From positions 28,395,300 to 28,459,299 of the forward strand of contig NC_086254.1 in the NCBI RefSeq assembly GCF_021018805.1: a stretch of 64,000 nt of DNA. Reading direction: 5' to 3'. How positions within the stretch are numbered: the stretch's first letter is position 1; each line of letters opens with the position of its first letter. The notes under the pieces are model-generated. The model did not search any database. It was not told where the DNA came from and was given only the letters and a program-made list of their open reading frames with translations. The translations under genes were made by a program, and so were the position numbers. Source of the DNA: Prinia subflava. Taxonomy: Eukaryota; Chordata; Aves; Passeriformes; Cisticolidae. Below, one piece after another: positions 45,104 through 59,600 of the stretch.

Positions 45104-48100
45104 GCTGCCATCTATCAGTCCCTGGTGCTATTTGCTACCCTACAGGCCTGACTGCCACTGCTCTGCCTGCCTGCTGTCCATGTGGGGCTGGGGATGCTCA
45201 GCCTGCAAAGAGAGGGCCATGGGGACGCCTCAGTGCAGCTGTGCAGGCCTGGAAGGGTCCCACAGGAAAGATGGGCACAGCGTGTTCAACAGGGCCTGTG
45301 CACAGAGGGCAAGGGGGGATGGCTTTCAATGGCAGGACGTGGATTGGAGTTGGAGGTTGAAGCTGAAGGAAGATGTTCTTTTACACTGAGGGTACCGAGG
45401 CACTTGGCCAGGCTATGCACGGAGGCTGTGGATGCCCCATCCTTGGGAACATCCAAGGCCGGGTGGGAACAGGGCTCTGAACACCATGGTCTGGGCAAGA
45501 TTGCTCAGGTTGCAACAAGATGATCTTCAGGGTCCCTTCCAAGCCCAGCTGCTCAGCGCTTCCATCACTCTCTGGTTGCCAGTGTCCACTTTGGATCCCC
45601 CGTGCACTCCTGGGAGCTGTGATGTCACAGTCCATGTCCCAACTGGAGCTGGCAGTGCCCACCAACACAACACAACCACTGGCCGTTGTGTCACCCCACC
45701 CTTCAGCCTGCTCCAGGAGCACTCCTGTGGAACTGCGTGTCCCTTGCTCCCTGACCACGCCATCAGGCCTGCAAGCTTCCAGGATTGGCTGGAGTCACCC
45801 ATCCATTCCTGCAGGATGCTTGCTTTAGTTATGATGACGGTATGGGGTTATTCCATGGAAGTGGACACGCCTGGACTTCCTGGTTGGGCTGGAGCTCTGT
45901 GGGTATGGTGTGGGACAGGGACCCTCTCTGAGGTTTTGCTACCTCTGCAGATTGCATCAGCCCTGAACACCGGCTGTTTCCTGGACTCGGCCATCCGGTT
46001 CTGCTGCTGGATGCTCCCTTTTGTCCCAATGGAGGTACGGTGCCATTCCCTGGCAGTGGACACCCCTGGACTTTCCAGCTGGGCTGCAGCTCTGTGGGGC
46101 TGGTGTGGGACAGGGACCTCACTCTGAGGTTTTGCTGCCTCTGCAGACTGTCGCAGATAAAGAAGACATGGGCGTAGATATTCAGATTGATGAGGAAGAA
46201 GATATGGAAGTGGAGGTATCAGAGAGTGAAGGAGAAGATATGGATGTGGATGTAGAGGAGGACACCGAGGAGGACATGGAAGTAGATATAGTACAAGATC
46301 CAGAGGAGGAAATGGAGGTGGACGGAAATGAGAGTAGTGAGGAAGAAATGGAAGTGGATGTGGAGGAGCAGACTGTAGAGGACATGGAAGTGGATGTGGT
46401 GGATGAGATCGAGGAGATGGAGATCGATGTGCAAGATGAGGAGGAGCCCATGGTCTTGGGATGAAGACCGTGCCAGCAGCAGAACAGGCATGTGCTCCCC
46501 ACAGGCAGAGTGGGTTCCCTGCTGCCAGGCTGGGGCTGGGCTGGCTGCTCCCTGCTCAGGGACACGGTGGCCCGAGCACTGGATCCTGGTGCCCATCCCC
46601 AGCCTGCCCTGGACTCGCTTTGTGCAACACAAGCCCCGTCCCAGCTGGGGCACAGCCCCCAGCCCCAGGCAGGCTCAGCTGTGGCAGCAGAGACCCCCTG
46701 TGCCAACCTGTGCCAGCCTGGGAGCACATGGAACAGCCCTCATGCCTGACTTGCACTTGCTTTTCTTCCAGGTCTGACGGAGAGCCGAGACGGAGACAGC
46801 CGCACCTCTGTATATACGTTTGAAATTTTCAAGTTATCTTAGGCATAGAGTTTTTGGCGTTTGTTGTATAGGATATAGGTTAGGATATAGGTTAAGATAT
46901 AGGTTAAGATATAGGTTAGGATATAGGTTGTAGGTTTCATTTTGTCTTCTGTAAATATGTTCTATAGATTGTTGTTGTTACAAATATTCTTACAATGTAA
47001 ATATGTTCTGTAGTTCATGTTTGTTGCTGTTCTTCTGTAAAGAAACAATCCTTGGTTTTCACACCCCACGTCTCTGCATTTCCTTCGGGCACAGGCAGCA
47101 TTTCCAAAGTTGTGGTCTCCACTTGCTCCAGGTTCCCAGGGCTGGAGGTGCCAGGGGGAGCTGGCACAGCCAGCCCAGGAGTGGGGGGACCTGTGCACAG
47201 AGGGCTGCCACTGACAGAGGTCACCCTCTGCTTGCACTTCCTCGGGACACCCTTGGTGTGTGCAGGGACAATTCCCAGTGGGCCCAGTTCCCGTGGGATG
47301 CCAGGAGGGAGCAGGGCTGTGTCAGGTTGAAAGCAAAAGAGATCTTAGCTCCCTGGGAAAGCTCAGACCAGCAGTAGAGAAAGAATTCATGCTCCCCTAA
47401 CTGGCCTCTAACAGCCACAGGGCAAGGGGGAATTTGGTTTTAGAGGATGAAGGAAATACAGAAAAAGCACTAAGTAATAAAAGGTGAGGAAAATCCATCA
47501 CTCTAACACGTAAATGAAGGTAAACCAGTTGAAGAAACAGAGGTAGATGGAGGGGAAAAAACCCCACAATTATAGTGTCCATGACACACAGAGCCAAAAC
47601 AAGCCCAGGGGATCAGGAAAGAGGTAAACACATGCTCCAAACAACAGCAGAAATGAAGTGAGATCTGTGAAGAGAACAAAAGAAAGAGGCAGCCTGAAGA
47701 AAAGAAAAAATGTATCCCCATCTTTCATTCCCTACCCACAAGGTGGTTTGGTTTCTTAAATCAACAGACTGTTGTATCACGTGGTAGAAATCCAGAAAAA
47801 TAAACATCAGGAGAAGCATGGTTTATTGGGAACATTCCTGCATAGCAGACAAGATATATCCTTGTGCAAATTGTTCCATGCAGCACTCACATCTTTAATT
47901 GCCTCTTTTCCTCTTTCTGGGCAAGCAGAGTTGCTTTATTTACTCCAAGCAATATTTTCTCCCTCCACCCTGGCAAAGTACAAGCTCCCACCTTAGCAGC
48001 TGCCCTCTGGTTTACTTCATGCCCATCACACCCCTGCCAAGGCGACTGGAACACGTTAATTGATCAGTTATTACAATGATGAACTTGCCCAGCTGCTGGG

Positions 48101-48961
48101 TTCAAGAGCCCCAAAGTGCCACAGGTTCTACAGCATCACAGAAGGAAAAGCTCCATTGAATTCAGCTGCTGCCACACTGGCCCTCCTTGCCTGTCAAACA
48201 CATTCTGCTGCCCTAGCACAGCCCTGGGAAAATCCCCCCTACAATACAAGTGAGAATTCCTCATCACCTGGGAGAAAGCACAGCTGCCTTCTGCTCAGGG
48301 CATTCCAAACTACCTGGGGAGATTTATGACCTCTCCTTGCAAAGGCAGAATCTCAGGAAAGGCAAAAGATTCTTTTCATGGATGTGTTGGGTTGGAAGGG
48401 ACCTTCAAGCTCCTCTTGTTCCAACTCTTGCCACATTCAGGACACCTTTCCCTAGACCAGGTTGCTCCAAGCCCCATCCAACCTGGCCTTGAACACTTCC
48501 AAAGGGGAGACAATCACAGCTTCTCTGGAACTGTTTTGTTCCTCCCAGATTGAAAATCATACCAAACTTAGCAGCCTCAGAGAATGAATTCTATTAAATA
48601 TCTACAGTTTTCTAGGAAAGAAACATGGCAAACCTTGTTTGCATCCCACATTGCAAAAGCAACACGAGCTATTCAGAAAAGGCTGCCACCCACTTCTCTT
48701 CTTTTTCCCCACTGGTGGAACACTTCCATTCTGTTGTTCTTTGGAACACTATTTGAATAAATCTGGCTGAGGCTGCTTAAAATACTACAGTGAGATACTC
48801 CAGGGTGTGAGGGGTGGAAAACTGAGCTCTTATACATCCAGTGTTTGTGTTGTTGAAAGTCTTAAATCCCACCTCTCTGGTGGGATGAAATAGGTGCTCC
48901 TAATCCAATTTCTAAATTATCATGCATCACGCTGACACTATTTTAAGACTTTGAAAAAAAA
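45104..48961 (+). repeat. Array unit 6
   Basis: Full unit of 3858 bp, class B, with a five-copy minisatellite at about 46871-46932. The intron 2 variant ACTTTCCAGCTGG near 46070 resembles ACTTCCCAGCTGG in unit 9 and differs from the ACTTCCTGGCTGG of the rest. Confidence 0.95.
45816..46464 (+). CDS. Acidic 12-residue-repeat protein, copy 6 (class B)
   Basis: Exons 45816-45839, 45951-46034 and 46147-46464 give 141 residues. It differs from copies 3 and 5 only near the end, with EEMEIDVQDEEE in place of EEMDIDVQDEEE. The E form is the one seen in class A, so this short patch may have been copied from a class A gene. The predicted protein is identical to copy 7, its right-hand neighbour. Confidence 0.6.
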
Positions 48962-51900
48962 GCTGCCATCTATCAGTCCCTGGTGCTATTTGCTACCCTA
49001 CAGCCCTGCCTACCACTGCTCTGCCTGCCTGCTGTCCATGTGGGGCTGGGGATGCTCAGCCTGCAAAGAGAGGGCCATGGGGACGCCTCAGTGCAGCTGT
49101 GCAGGCCTGGAAGGGTCCCACAGGAAAGATGGGCACAGCGTGTTCAACAGGGCCTGTGCACAGAGGGCAAGGGCAGATGGCTTTCAATGGCAGGACGTGG
49201 ATTGGAGTTGGAGGTTGAAGCTGAAGGAAGATGTTCTTTTACACTGAGGGTACCGAGGCACTTGGCCAGGCTGTGCACGGAGGCTGTGCATGCCCCATCC
49301 TCGGGAACATCCAAGGCCGGGTGGGAACAGGGCTCTGAACACCATGGTCTGGGCAAGATTGCTCAGGTTGCAACAAGATGATCTTCAGGGTCCCTTCCAA
49401 GCCCAGCTGCTCAGCGCTTCCATCACTCTCTGGTTGCCAGTGTCCACTTTGGATCCCCCGTGCACTCCTGGGAGCTGTGATGTCACAGTCCATGTCCCAA
49501 CTGGAGCTGGCAGTGCCCACCAACACAACACAACCACTGGCCGTTGTGTCACCCACCCTTCAGCCTGCTCCAGGAGCACTCCTGTGGAGCTGCGTGTCCC
49601 TTGCTCCCTGACCACGCCATCAGGCCTGCAAGCTTCCAGGATTGGCTGGAGTCACCCATCCATTCCTGCAGGATGCTTGCTTTAGTTATGATGACGGTAT
49701 GGGGTTATTCCATGGAAGTGGACACGCCTGGACTTCCTGGTTGGGCTGGAGCTCTGTGGGTATGGTGTGGGACAGGGACCCTCTCTGAGGTTTTGCTACC
49801 TCTGCAGATTGCATCAGCCCTGAACACCGGCTGTTTCCTGGACTCGGCCATCCGGTTCTGCTGCTGGATGCTCCCTTTTGTCCCAATGGAGGTACGGTGC
49901 CATTCCCTGGCAGTGGACACCCCTGGACTTCCTGGCTGGGCTGCAGCTCTGTGGGGCTGGTGTGGGACAGGGACCTCACTCTGAGGTTTTGCTGCCTCTG
50001 CAGACTGTCGCAGATAAAGAAGACATGGGCGTAGATATTCAGATTGATGAGGAAGAAGATATGGAAGTGGAGGTATCAGAGAGTGAAGGAGAAGATATGG
50101 ATGTGGATGTAGAGGAGGACACCGAGGAGGACATGGAAGTAGATATAGTACAAGATCCAGAGGAGGAAATGGAGGTGGACGGAAATGAGAGTAGTGAGGA
50201 AGAAATGGAAGTGGATGTGGAGGAGCAGACTGTAGAGGACATGGAAGTGGATGTGGTGGATGAGATCGAGGAGATGGAGATCGATGTGCAAGATGAGGAG
50301 GAGCCCATGGTCTTGGGATGAAGACCGTGCCAGCAGCAGAACAGGCATGTGCTCCCCACAGGCAGAGTGGGTTCCCTGCTGCCAGGCTGGGGCTGGGCTA
50401 GGTGCTCCCTGCTCAGGGACACGGTGGCCCGAGCACTGGATCCTGGTGCCCATCCCCAGCCTGCCCTGGGCTCGCTTTGTGCAACACAAGCCCCGTCCCA
50501 GCTGGGGCACAGCCCCCAGCCCTAGGCAGGCTCAGCTGTGGCAGCAGAGACCCCCTGTGCCAACCTGTGCCAGCCTGGGAGCACATGGAACAGCCCTCAT
50601 GCCTGACTTGCACTTGCTTTTCTTCCAGGTCTGACGGAGAGCCGAGACGGAGACAGCCGCACCTCTGTATATACGTTTGAAATTTTCAAGTTATCTTAGG
50701 CATAGAGTTTTTGGCGTTTGTTGTATAGGATATAGGTTAGGATATAGGTTAAGATATAGGTTAAGATATAGGTTAGGATATAGGTTGTAGGTTTCATTTT
50801 GTCTTCTGTAAATATGTTCTATAGATTGTTGTTGTTACAAATATTCTTACAATGTAAATATGTTCTGTAGTTCATGTTTGTTGCTGTTCTTCTGTAAAGA
50901 AACAATCCTTGGTTTTCACACCCCACGTCTCTTTGCATTTGCTTTGGGCACAGGCTGCATTTCCAAAGTTGTGGTCTCCACTTGCTCCAGGTTCCCAGGG
51001 CTGGAGGTGCCAGGGGGAGCTGGCACAGCCAGCCCAGGAGTGGGGGGACCTGTGCACAGAGGGCTGCCACTGACAGAGGTCACCCTCTGCTTGCACTTCC
51101 TCGGGACACTCTTGGTGTGTGCAGGGACAATTCCCAGTGGGCCCAGTTCCCGTGGGATGCCAGGAGGGAGCAGGGCTGTGTCAGGTTGAAAGCAAAAGAG
51201 ATCTTAGCTCCCTGGGAAAGCTCAGACCAGCAGTAGAGAAAGAATTCATGCTCCCCTAACTGGCCTCTAACAGCCACAGGGCAAGGGGGAATTTGGTTTT
51301 AGAGGATGAAGGAAATACAGAAAAAGCACTAAGTAATAAAAGGTGAGAAAAATCCATCACTCTAACACGTAAATGAAGGTAAACCAGTTGAAGAAACAGA
51401 GGTAGATGGACGGGAAAAAAACCCACAATTATAGTGTCCATGACACCCATAGCCAAAACAAGCCCAGGGGATCAGGAAAGAGGTAAACACATGCTCCAAA
51501 CAACAGAAGAAATGAAGTGAGATCTGTGAAGAGAACAAAAGAAAGAGGCAGCCTGAAGAAAAGAAAAAATGTATCCCCATCTTTCATTCCCTACCCACAA
51601 GGTGGTTTGGTTTCTTAAATCAACAGACTGTTGTATCACGTGGTAGAAATCCAGAAAAATAAACATCAGGAGAAGCATGGTTTATTGGGAACATTCCTGC
51701 ATAGCAGACAAGATATATCCTTGTGCAAATTGTTCCATGCAGCACTCACATCTTTAATTGCCTCTTTTCCTCTTTCTGGGCAAGCAGAGTTGCTTTATTT
51801 ACTCCAAGCAATATTTTCTCCCTCCACCCTGGCAAAGAACAAGCTCCCACCTTAGCAGCTGCCCTCTGGTTTACTTCATGCCCATCACACACCTGCCAAG

Positions 51901-52819
51901 GCGACTGGAACACGTTAATTGATCAGTTATTACAATGATGAACTTGCCCAGCTGCTGGGTTCAAGAGCCCCAAAGTGCCTCAGGTTCTATAGCATCGCAG
52001 AAGGAAAAGCTCCATTGAATTCAGCTGCTGCCACACTGGCCCTCCTTGCCTGTCAGACACATTCTGCTGCCCTAGCACAGCCCTGGGAAAATCCCCCCTA
52101 CAATACAAGTGAGAATTCCTCATCACCTGGGAGAAAGCACAGCTGCCTTCTGCTCAGGGCATCCCAAACTACCTGGGGAGATTTATGACCTCTCCTTGCA
52201 AAGGCAGAATCTCAGGAAAGGCAAAAGATTCTTTTCATGGATGTGTTGGGTTGGAAGGGACTTTCAAGCTCCTCTTGTTCCAACTCTTGCCACATTCAGG
52301 ACACCTTCCTCTAGACCAGGTTGCTCCAAGCCCCATCCAACCTGGCCTTGAACACTTCCAAAGGGGAGACAATCGCAGCTTCTCTGGAAGTGTTTTGTTC
52401 CTCCCAGACTGAAAATCATACCAAACTTAGCAGCCTCAGAGAATGAATTCTATTAAATATCTACAGTTTTCTAGGAAAGAAACATGGCAAACCTTGTTTG
52501 CATCTCACATTGCAAAATCAACACGAGCTATTCAGAAAAGGCTGCCATCCACTTCTCTTCTTTTTCCCCACTGGTGGAATACTTTCATTCTGTTGTTCTT
52601 TGGAACACTATTTGAATAAATCTGGCTGAGGCTGCTTAAAATACTACAGTGAGATACTCCAGGGTGTGAGGGGTGGAAAACTGAGCTCTTATACATCCAT
52701 GTTTGTGTTGTTGAAAGTCTTAAATCCCACCTCTCTGGTGGGATGAAATAGGTGCTACTAATCCAATTTCTAAATTATCATGCATCACGCTGACACTATT
52801 TTAAGACTTTGAAAAAAAA
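48962..52819 (+). repeat. Array unit 7
   Basis: Full unit of 3858 bp, class B, with a five-copy minisatellite at about 50729-50790. It has CACCCACCC instead of CACCCCACCC near 49550, a one-base difference shared with units 1, 9 and 10. The variant GGGCTAGGTGCTCC near 50396 is shared only with unit 9. Confidence 0.95.
49673..50321 (+). CDS. Acidic 12-residue-repeat protein, copy 7 (class B)
   Basis: Exons 49673-49696, 49808-49891 and 50004-50321 give 141 residues, identical in prediction to copy 6. This unit helps choose the start. The one-base deletion near 49550 shifts the frame about 120 nt upstream of the start codon, so any longer N-terminal reading seen in units 2-6 and 8 cannot be shared here. 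The ATG of MLALVMMT is the first that works in every unit. Confidence 0.6.
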
Positions 52820-55800
52820 GCTGCCATCTATCAGTCCCTGATGCTGTTTGCTACCCTACAGGCCTGACTGCCACTGCTCTGCCTGCCTGCTGTCCATGTG
52901 GGGCTGGGGATGCTCAGCCTGCAAAGAGAGGGCCATGGGGACGCCTCAGTGCAGCTGTGCAGGCCTGAAAGGGTCCCACAGGAAAGATGGGCACAGCGTG
53001 TTCAACAGGGCCTGTGCACAGAGGGCAAGGGCAGATGGCTTTCAATGGCAGGACGTGGATTGGAGTTGGAGGTTGAAGCTGAAGGAAGATGTTCTTTTAC
53101 ACTGAGGGTACCGAGGCACTTGGCCAGGCTATGCACGGAGGCTGTGGATGCCCCATCCTCGGGAACATCCAAGGCCGGGTGGGAACAGGGCTCTGAACAC
53201 CATGGTCTGGGCAAGATTGCTCAGGTTGCAACAAGATGATCCTCAGGGTCCCTTCCAAGCCCAGCTGCTCAGCGCTTCCATCACTCTCTGGTTGCCAGTG
53301 TCCACTTTGGATCCCCCGTGCACTCCTGGGAGCTGTGATGTCACAGTCCATGTCCCAACTGGAGCTGGCAGTGCCCACCAACACAACACAACCACTGGCC
53401 GTTGTGTCACCCCACCCTTCAGCCTGCTCCAGGAGCACTCCTGTGGAGCTGCGTGTCCCTTGCTCCCTGACCACGCCATCAGGCCTGCATGCTTCCAGGA
53501 TTGGCTGGAGTCACCCATCCATTCCTGCAGGATGCTTGCTTTAGTTCTGATGACGGTATGGGGTTATTCCATGGAAGTGGACACGCCTGGACTTCCTGGT
53601 TGGGCTGGAGCTCTGTGGGTATGGTGTGGGACAGGGACCCTCTCTGAGGTTTTGCTGCCTCTGCAGATTGCATCAGCCCTGAACACCGGCTGTTTCCTGG
53701 ACTCGGCCATCCGGTTCTGCTGCTGGATGCTCCCTTTTGTCCCAATGGAGGTACGGTGCCTTTCCCTGGCAGTGGACACCCCTGGACTTCCTGGCTGGGC
53801 TGCAGCTCTGTGGGGCTGGTGTGGGTCAGGGACCTCACTCTGAGGTTTTGCTGCCTCTGCAGACTGTCGCAGATAAAGAAGACATGGGCGTAGATATTCA
53901 GATTGATGAGGAAGAAGATATGGAAGTGGAGGTATCAGAGAGTGAAGGAGAAGATATGGATGTGGATGTAGAGGAGGACACCGAGGAGGACATGGAAGTA
54001 GATATAGTACAAGATCCAGAGGAGGAAATGGAGGTGGACGGAAATGAGAGTAGTGAGGAAGAAATGGAAGTGGATGTGGAGGAGCAGACTGTAGAGGACA
54101 TGGAAGTGGATGTGGTGGATGAGATCGAGGAGATGGATATCGATGTGCAAGATGAGGAGGAGCCCATGGTCTTGGGATGAAGACCGTGCCAGCAGCAGAA
54201 CAGGCATGTGCTCCCCACAGGCAGAGTGGGTTCCCTGCTGCCAGGCTGGGGCTGGGCTGGCTGCTCCCTGCTCAGGGACACGGTGCCCCGAGCACTGGAT
54301 CCTGGTGCCCATCCCCAGCCTGCCCTGGGCTCGCTTTGTGCAACACAAGCCCCGTCCCAGCTGGGGCACAGCCCCCAGCCCCAGGCAGGCTCAGCTGTGG
54401 CAGCAGAGACCCCCTGTGCCAACCTGTGCCAGCCTGGGAGCACATGGAACAGCCCTCGTGCCTGACTTGCACTTGCTTTTCTTCCAGGTCTGACGGAGAG
54501 CCGAGACGGAGACAGCCGCACCTCTGTATATACGTTTGAAATTTTCAAGTTATCTTAGGCATAGAGTTTTTGGCGTTTGTTGTATAGGATATAGGTTAGG
54601 ATATAGGTTAAGATATAGGTTAAGATATAGGTTAGGATATAGGTTGTAGGTTTCATTTTGTCTTCTGTAAATATGTTCTATAGATTGTTGTTGTTACAAA
54701 TATTCTTACAATGTAAATATGTTCTGTAGTTCATGTTTGTTGCTGTTCTTCTGTAGATAAACAATCCTTGGTTTTCACACCCCACGTCTCTGCATTTCCT
54801 TCGGGCACAGGCAGCATTTCCAAAGTTGTGGTCTCCACTTGCTCCAGGTTCCCAGGGCTGGAGGTGCCAGGGGGAGCTGGCACAGCCAGCCCAGGAGTGG
54901 GGGGACCTGTGCACAGAGGGCTGCCACTGACAGAGGTCACCCTCTGCTTGCACTTCCTCGGGACACCCTTGGTGTGTGCAGGGACAATTCCCAGTGGGCC
55001 CTGTCCCGTGGGATGCCAGGAGGGAGCAGGGCTGTGTCAGGTTGAAAGCAAAAGAGCTCTTAGCTCCCTGGGAAAGCTCAGACCAGCAGTAGAGAAAGAA
55101 TTCATGCTCCCCTAACTGGCCTCTAACAGCCACAGGGCAAGGGGGAATTTGGTTTTAGAGGATGAAGGAAATACAGAAAAAGCACTAAGTAATAAAAGGT
55201 GAGAAAAATCCATCACTCTAACACGTAAATGAAGGTAAACCAGTTGAAGAAACAGAGGTAGATGGACGGGAAAAAAACCCACAATTATAGTGTCCATGAC
55301 ACCCATAGCCAATACAAGCCTAGGGGAATCAGGAAGGAGGTAAACACATGATCCAAACAACAGCAGAAATGAAGTGAGATCTGTGAAGAGAACAAAGGAA
55401 AGAGGCAGCCTGAAGAAAAGAAAAAATGTATCCCCATCTTTCATTCCCCACCCACAAGGTGGTTTGGTTTCTTAAATCAACAGACTGTTGTACCACGTGG
55501 TAGAAATCCAGAAAAATAATCTGGAGAAGCGTGGTTTATTGGGAACATTCCTGCATAGCAGACAAGATATATCCTTGTGCAAATTGTTCCATGCAGCACT
55601 CACATCTTTAATTGCCTCTTTTCCTCTTTCTGGGCAAGCAGAGTTGCTTTATTTACTCCAAGCAATATTTTCTCCCTCCACCCTGGCAAAGAACAAGCTC
55701 CCACCTTAGCAACTGCCCTCTGGTTTACTTCATGCTCATCACACCCCTGCCAAAGCGACAGGTTAATTGATCAGTTATTACAATGAGGAACTTGCCCAGC

Positions 55801-56667
55801 TGCTGGGTTCAAGAGCCCCAAAGTGCCTCAGGTTCTACAGCATCACAGAAGGAAAAGCTCCATTGAATTCAGCTGCTGCCACACTGGCCCTCCTTGCCTG
55901 TCAAACACATTCTGCTGCCCTAGCACAGCCCTGGGAAAATCCCCCCTACAATACAAGTGAGAATTCCTCATACCTTGGGAGAAAGCACAGCTGCCTTCTG
56001 CTCAGGGCATTCCAAACTACCTGGGGGGATTTACGACCTCTCCTTGCAAAGGCAGCCTCTCAGGAAAGGCAAAAGATTCTTTTCATGGATGTGTTGGGTT
56101 GGAAGGGACTTTCAAGCTCCTCTTGTTCCAACTCTTGCCACATTCAGGACACCTTCCTCTAGACCAGGTTGCTCCAAGCCCCATCCAACCTGGCCTTGAA
56201 CACTTCCAAAGGGGAGACAATCACAGCTTCTCTGGAACTGTTTTGTTCCTCCCAGATCGAAAATCATACCAAACTTAGCAGCCTCAGAGAATGAATTCTA
56301 TTAAATATCTACAGTTTTCTAGGAAAGAAACATGGCAAACCTTGTTTGCATCTCACATTGCAAAAGCAACACGAGCTATTCAGAAAAGGCTGCCACCCAC
56401 TTCTCTTCTTTTTCCCCACTGGTGGAACACTTTCATTCTGTTGTTCTTTGGAACACTATTTGAATAAATCTGGCTGAGGCTGCTTAAAATACTACAGTGA
56501 GATACTCCAGGGTGTGAGGGGTGGAAAACTGAGCTCTTATACATCCATGTTTGTGTTGTTGGAAGACTTAAATCCCACCTCTCTGGTGGGATGAAATAGG
56601 TGCTACTAATCCAATTTCTAAATTATCATGCATCACGCTGACACTATTTTAAGACTTTGAAAAAAAA
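52820..56667 (+). repeat. Array unit 8
   Basis: Full unit of 3848 bp, class B, with a five-copy minisatellite at about 54589-54650. It carries variants otherwise seen only in unit 5 (GATGATCCTCAGG, GTGCCTTTCCC) and only in unit 3 (GGTGCCCCGAGC), so it looks assembled from more than one source unit. Confidence 0.95.
53532..54180 (+). CDS. Acidic 12-residue-repeat protein, copy 8 (class B)
   Basis: Exons 53532-53555, 53667-53750 and 53863-54180 give 141 residues. The first exon reads MLALVLMT, a conservative M-to-L change shared only with copy 9. The rest equals copies 3 and 5. The intron 1 acceptor region reads TTTGCTGCCTCTGCAG where other copies have TTTGCTACC, without effect on the AG. Confidence 0.6.
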
Positions 56668-59600
56668 GCTGCCATCTATCAGTGCCTGATGCTATTTGCT
56701 ACCCTACAGCCCTGACTGCCACTGCTCTGCCTGCCTGCTGTCCATGTGGGGCTGGGGATGCTCAGCCTGCAAAGAGAGGGCCATGGGGACGCCTCAGTGC
56801 AGCTGTGCAGGCCTGGAAGGGTCCCACAGGAAAGATGGGCACAGCGTGTTCAACTGGGCCTGTGCACAGAGGGCAAGGGGGGATGGCTTTCAATGGCAGG
56901 ACGTGGATTGGAGTTGGAGGTTGAAGCTGAAGGAAGATGTTCTTTTACACTGAGGGTACCGAGGCACTTGGCCAGGCTATGCACAGAGGCTGTGGATGCC
57001 CCATCCTTGGGAACATCCAAGGCTGGGTGGGAACAGGGCTCTGAACACCATGGTCTGGGCAAGATTGCTCAGGTTGCAACAAGATGATCTTCAGGGTCCC
57101 TTCCAAGCCCAGCTGCTCAGGGCGTCCACCACTCTCTGGTTGCCAGTGTCCACTTTGGATCCCCCGTGCACTCCTGGGAGCTGTGATGTCACAGTCCATG
57201 TCCCAACTGGAGCTGGCAGTGCCCACCAACACAACACAACCACTGGCCGTTGTGTCACCCACCTTTCAGCCTGCTCCAGGAGCACTCCTGTGGAGCTGCG
57301 TGTTCCTTGGTCCCTGACCACGCCATCAGGCCTGCAAGCTTCCAGGATTGGCTGGAGTCACCCATCCATTCCTGCAGGATGCTTGCTTTAGTTCTGATGA
57401 CGGTATGGGGTTATTCCATGGAAGTGGACACACCTGGACTTCCTGGTTGGGCTGGAGCTCTGTGGGTATGGTGTGGGACAGGGACCCTCTCTGAGGTTTT
57501 GCTACCTCTGCAGATTGCATCAGCCCTGAACACCGGCTGTTTCCTGGACTCGGCCATCCGGTTCTGCTGCTGGATGCTCCCTTTTGTCCCAATGGAGGTA
57601 CGGTGCCATTCCCTGGCAGTGGACACCCCTGGACTTCCCAGCTGGGCTGCAGCTCTGTGGGGCTGGTGTGGGACAGGGACCTCACTCTGAGGTTTTGCTG
57701 CCTCTGCAGACTGTCGCAGAAAAAGAAGACATGGGCGTAGATATTCAGATTGATGAGGAAGAAGATATGGAAGTGGAGGTATCAGAGAGTGAAGGAGAAG
57801 ATATGGATGTGGATGTAGAGGAGGACACCGAGGAGGACATGGAAGTAGATATAGTACAAGATCCAGAGGAGGAAATGGAGGTGGACGGAAATGAGAGTAG
57901 TGAGGAAGAAATGGAAGTGGATGTGGAGGAGCAGACTGTAGAGGACATGGAAGTGGATGTGGTGGATGAGATCGAGGAGATGGATATCGATGTGCAAGAT
58001 GAGGAGGAGCCCATGGTCTTGGGATGAAGACCGTGCCAGCAGCAGAACAGGCATGTGCTCCCCACAGGCAGAGTGGGTTCCCTGCTGCCAGGCTGGGGCT
58101 GGGCTAGGTGCTCCCTGCTCAGGGACACGGTGGCCCGAGCACTGGATCCTGGTGTCCATCCCCAGCCTGCCCTGGGCTCGCTTTGTGCAACACAAGCCCC
58201 GTCCCAGCTGGGGCACAGCCCCCAGCCCCAGGCAGGCTCAGCTGTGGAAGCAGAGACCCCCTGTGCCAGCCTGTGCCAGCCTGGGAGCACATGGAACAGC
58301 CCTCATGCCTGACTTGCACTTGCTTTTCTTCCAGGTCTGACGGAGAGCCGAGACGGAGACAGCCGCACCTCTGTATATACGTTTGAAATTTTCAAGTTAT
58401 CTTAGGCATAGAGTTTTTGGCGTTTGTTGTATAGGATATAGGTTAGGATATAGGTTAAGATATAGGTTAAGATATAGGTTAGGATATAGGTTGTAGGTTT
58501 CATTTTGTCTTCTGTAAATATGTTCTATAGATTGTTGTTGTTACAAATATTCTTACAATGTAAATATGTTCTGTAGTTCATGTTTGTTGCTGTTCTTCTG
58601 TAAAGAAACAATCCTTGGTTTTCACACCCCACGTCTCTGCATTTCCTTCGGGCACAGGCTGCATTTCCAAAGTTGTGGTCTCCCCTTGCTCCAGGTTCCC
58701 AGGGCTGGAGGTGCCAGGGGGAGCTGGCACAGCCAGCCCAGGAGTGGGGGGACCTGTGCACAGAGGGCTGCCACTGACAGAGGTCACCCTCTGCTTGCAC
58801 TTCCTCGGGACACCCTTGGTGTGTGCAGGGACAATTCCCAGTGGGCACTGTCCCGTGGGATGCCAGGAGGGAGCAGGGCTGTGTCAGGTTGAAAGCAAAA
58901 GAGCTCTTAGCTCCCTGGGAAAGCTCAGACCAGCAGTAGAGAAAGAATTCATGCTCCCCTAACTGGCCTCTAACAGCCACAGGGCAAGGGGGAATTTGGT
59001 TTTAGAGGATGAAGGAAATACAGAAAAAGCACTAAGTAATAAAAGGTGAGAAAAATCCATCACTCTAACACGTAAATGAAGGTAAACCAGTTGAAGAAAC
59101 AGAGGTAGATGGAGGGGAAAAAACCCCACAATTATAGTGTCCATGACACACAGAGCCAAAACAAGCCCAGGGGATCAGGAAAGAGGTAAACACATGCTCC
59201 AAACAACAGAAGAAATGAAGTGAGATCTGTGAAGAGAACAAAGGAAAGAGGCAGCCTGAAGAAAAGAAAAAATGTATCCCCATCTTTCATTCCCTACCCA
59301 CAAGGTGGTTTGGTTTCTTAAATCAACAGACTGTTGTATCACGTGGTAGAAATCCAGAAAAATAAACATCAGGAGAAGCATGGTTTATTGGGAACATTCC
59401 TGCATAGCAGACAAGATATATCCTTGTGCAAATTGTTCCATGCAGCACTCACATCTTTAATTGCCTCTTTTCCTCTTTCTGGGCAAGCAGAGTTGCTTTA
59501 TTTACTCCAAGCAATATTTTCTCCCTCCACCCTGGCAAAGAACAAGCTCCCACCTTAGCAGCTGCCCTCTGGTTTACTTCATGCCCATCACACCCCTGCC

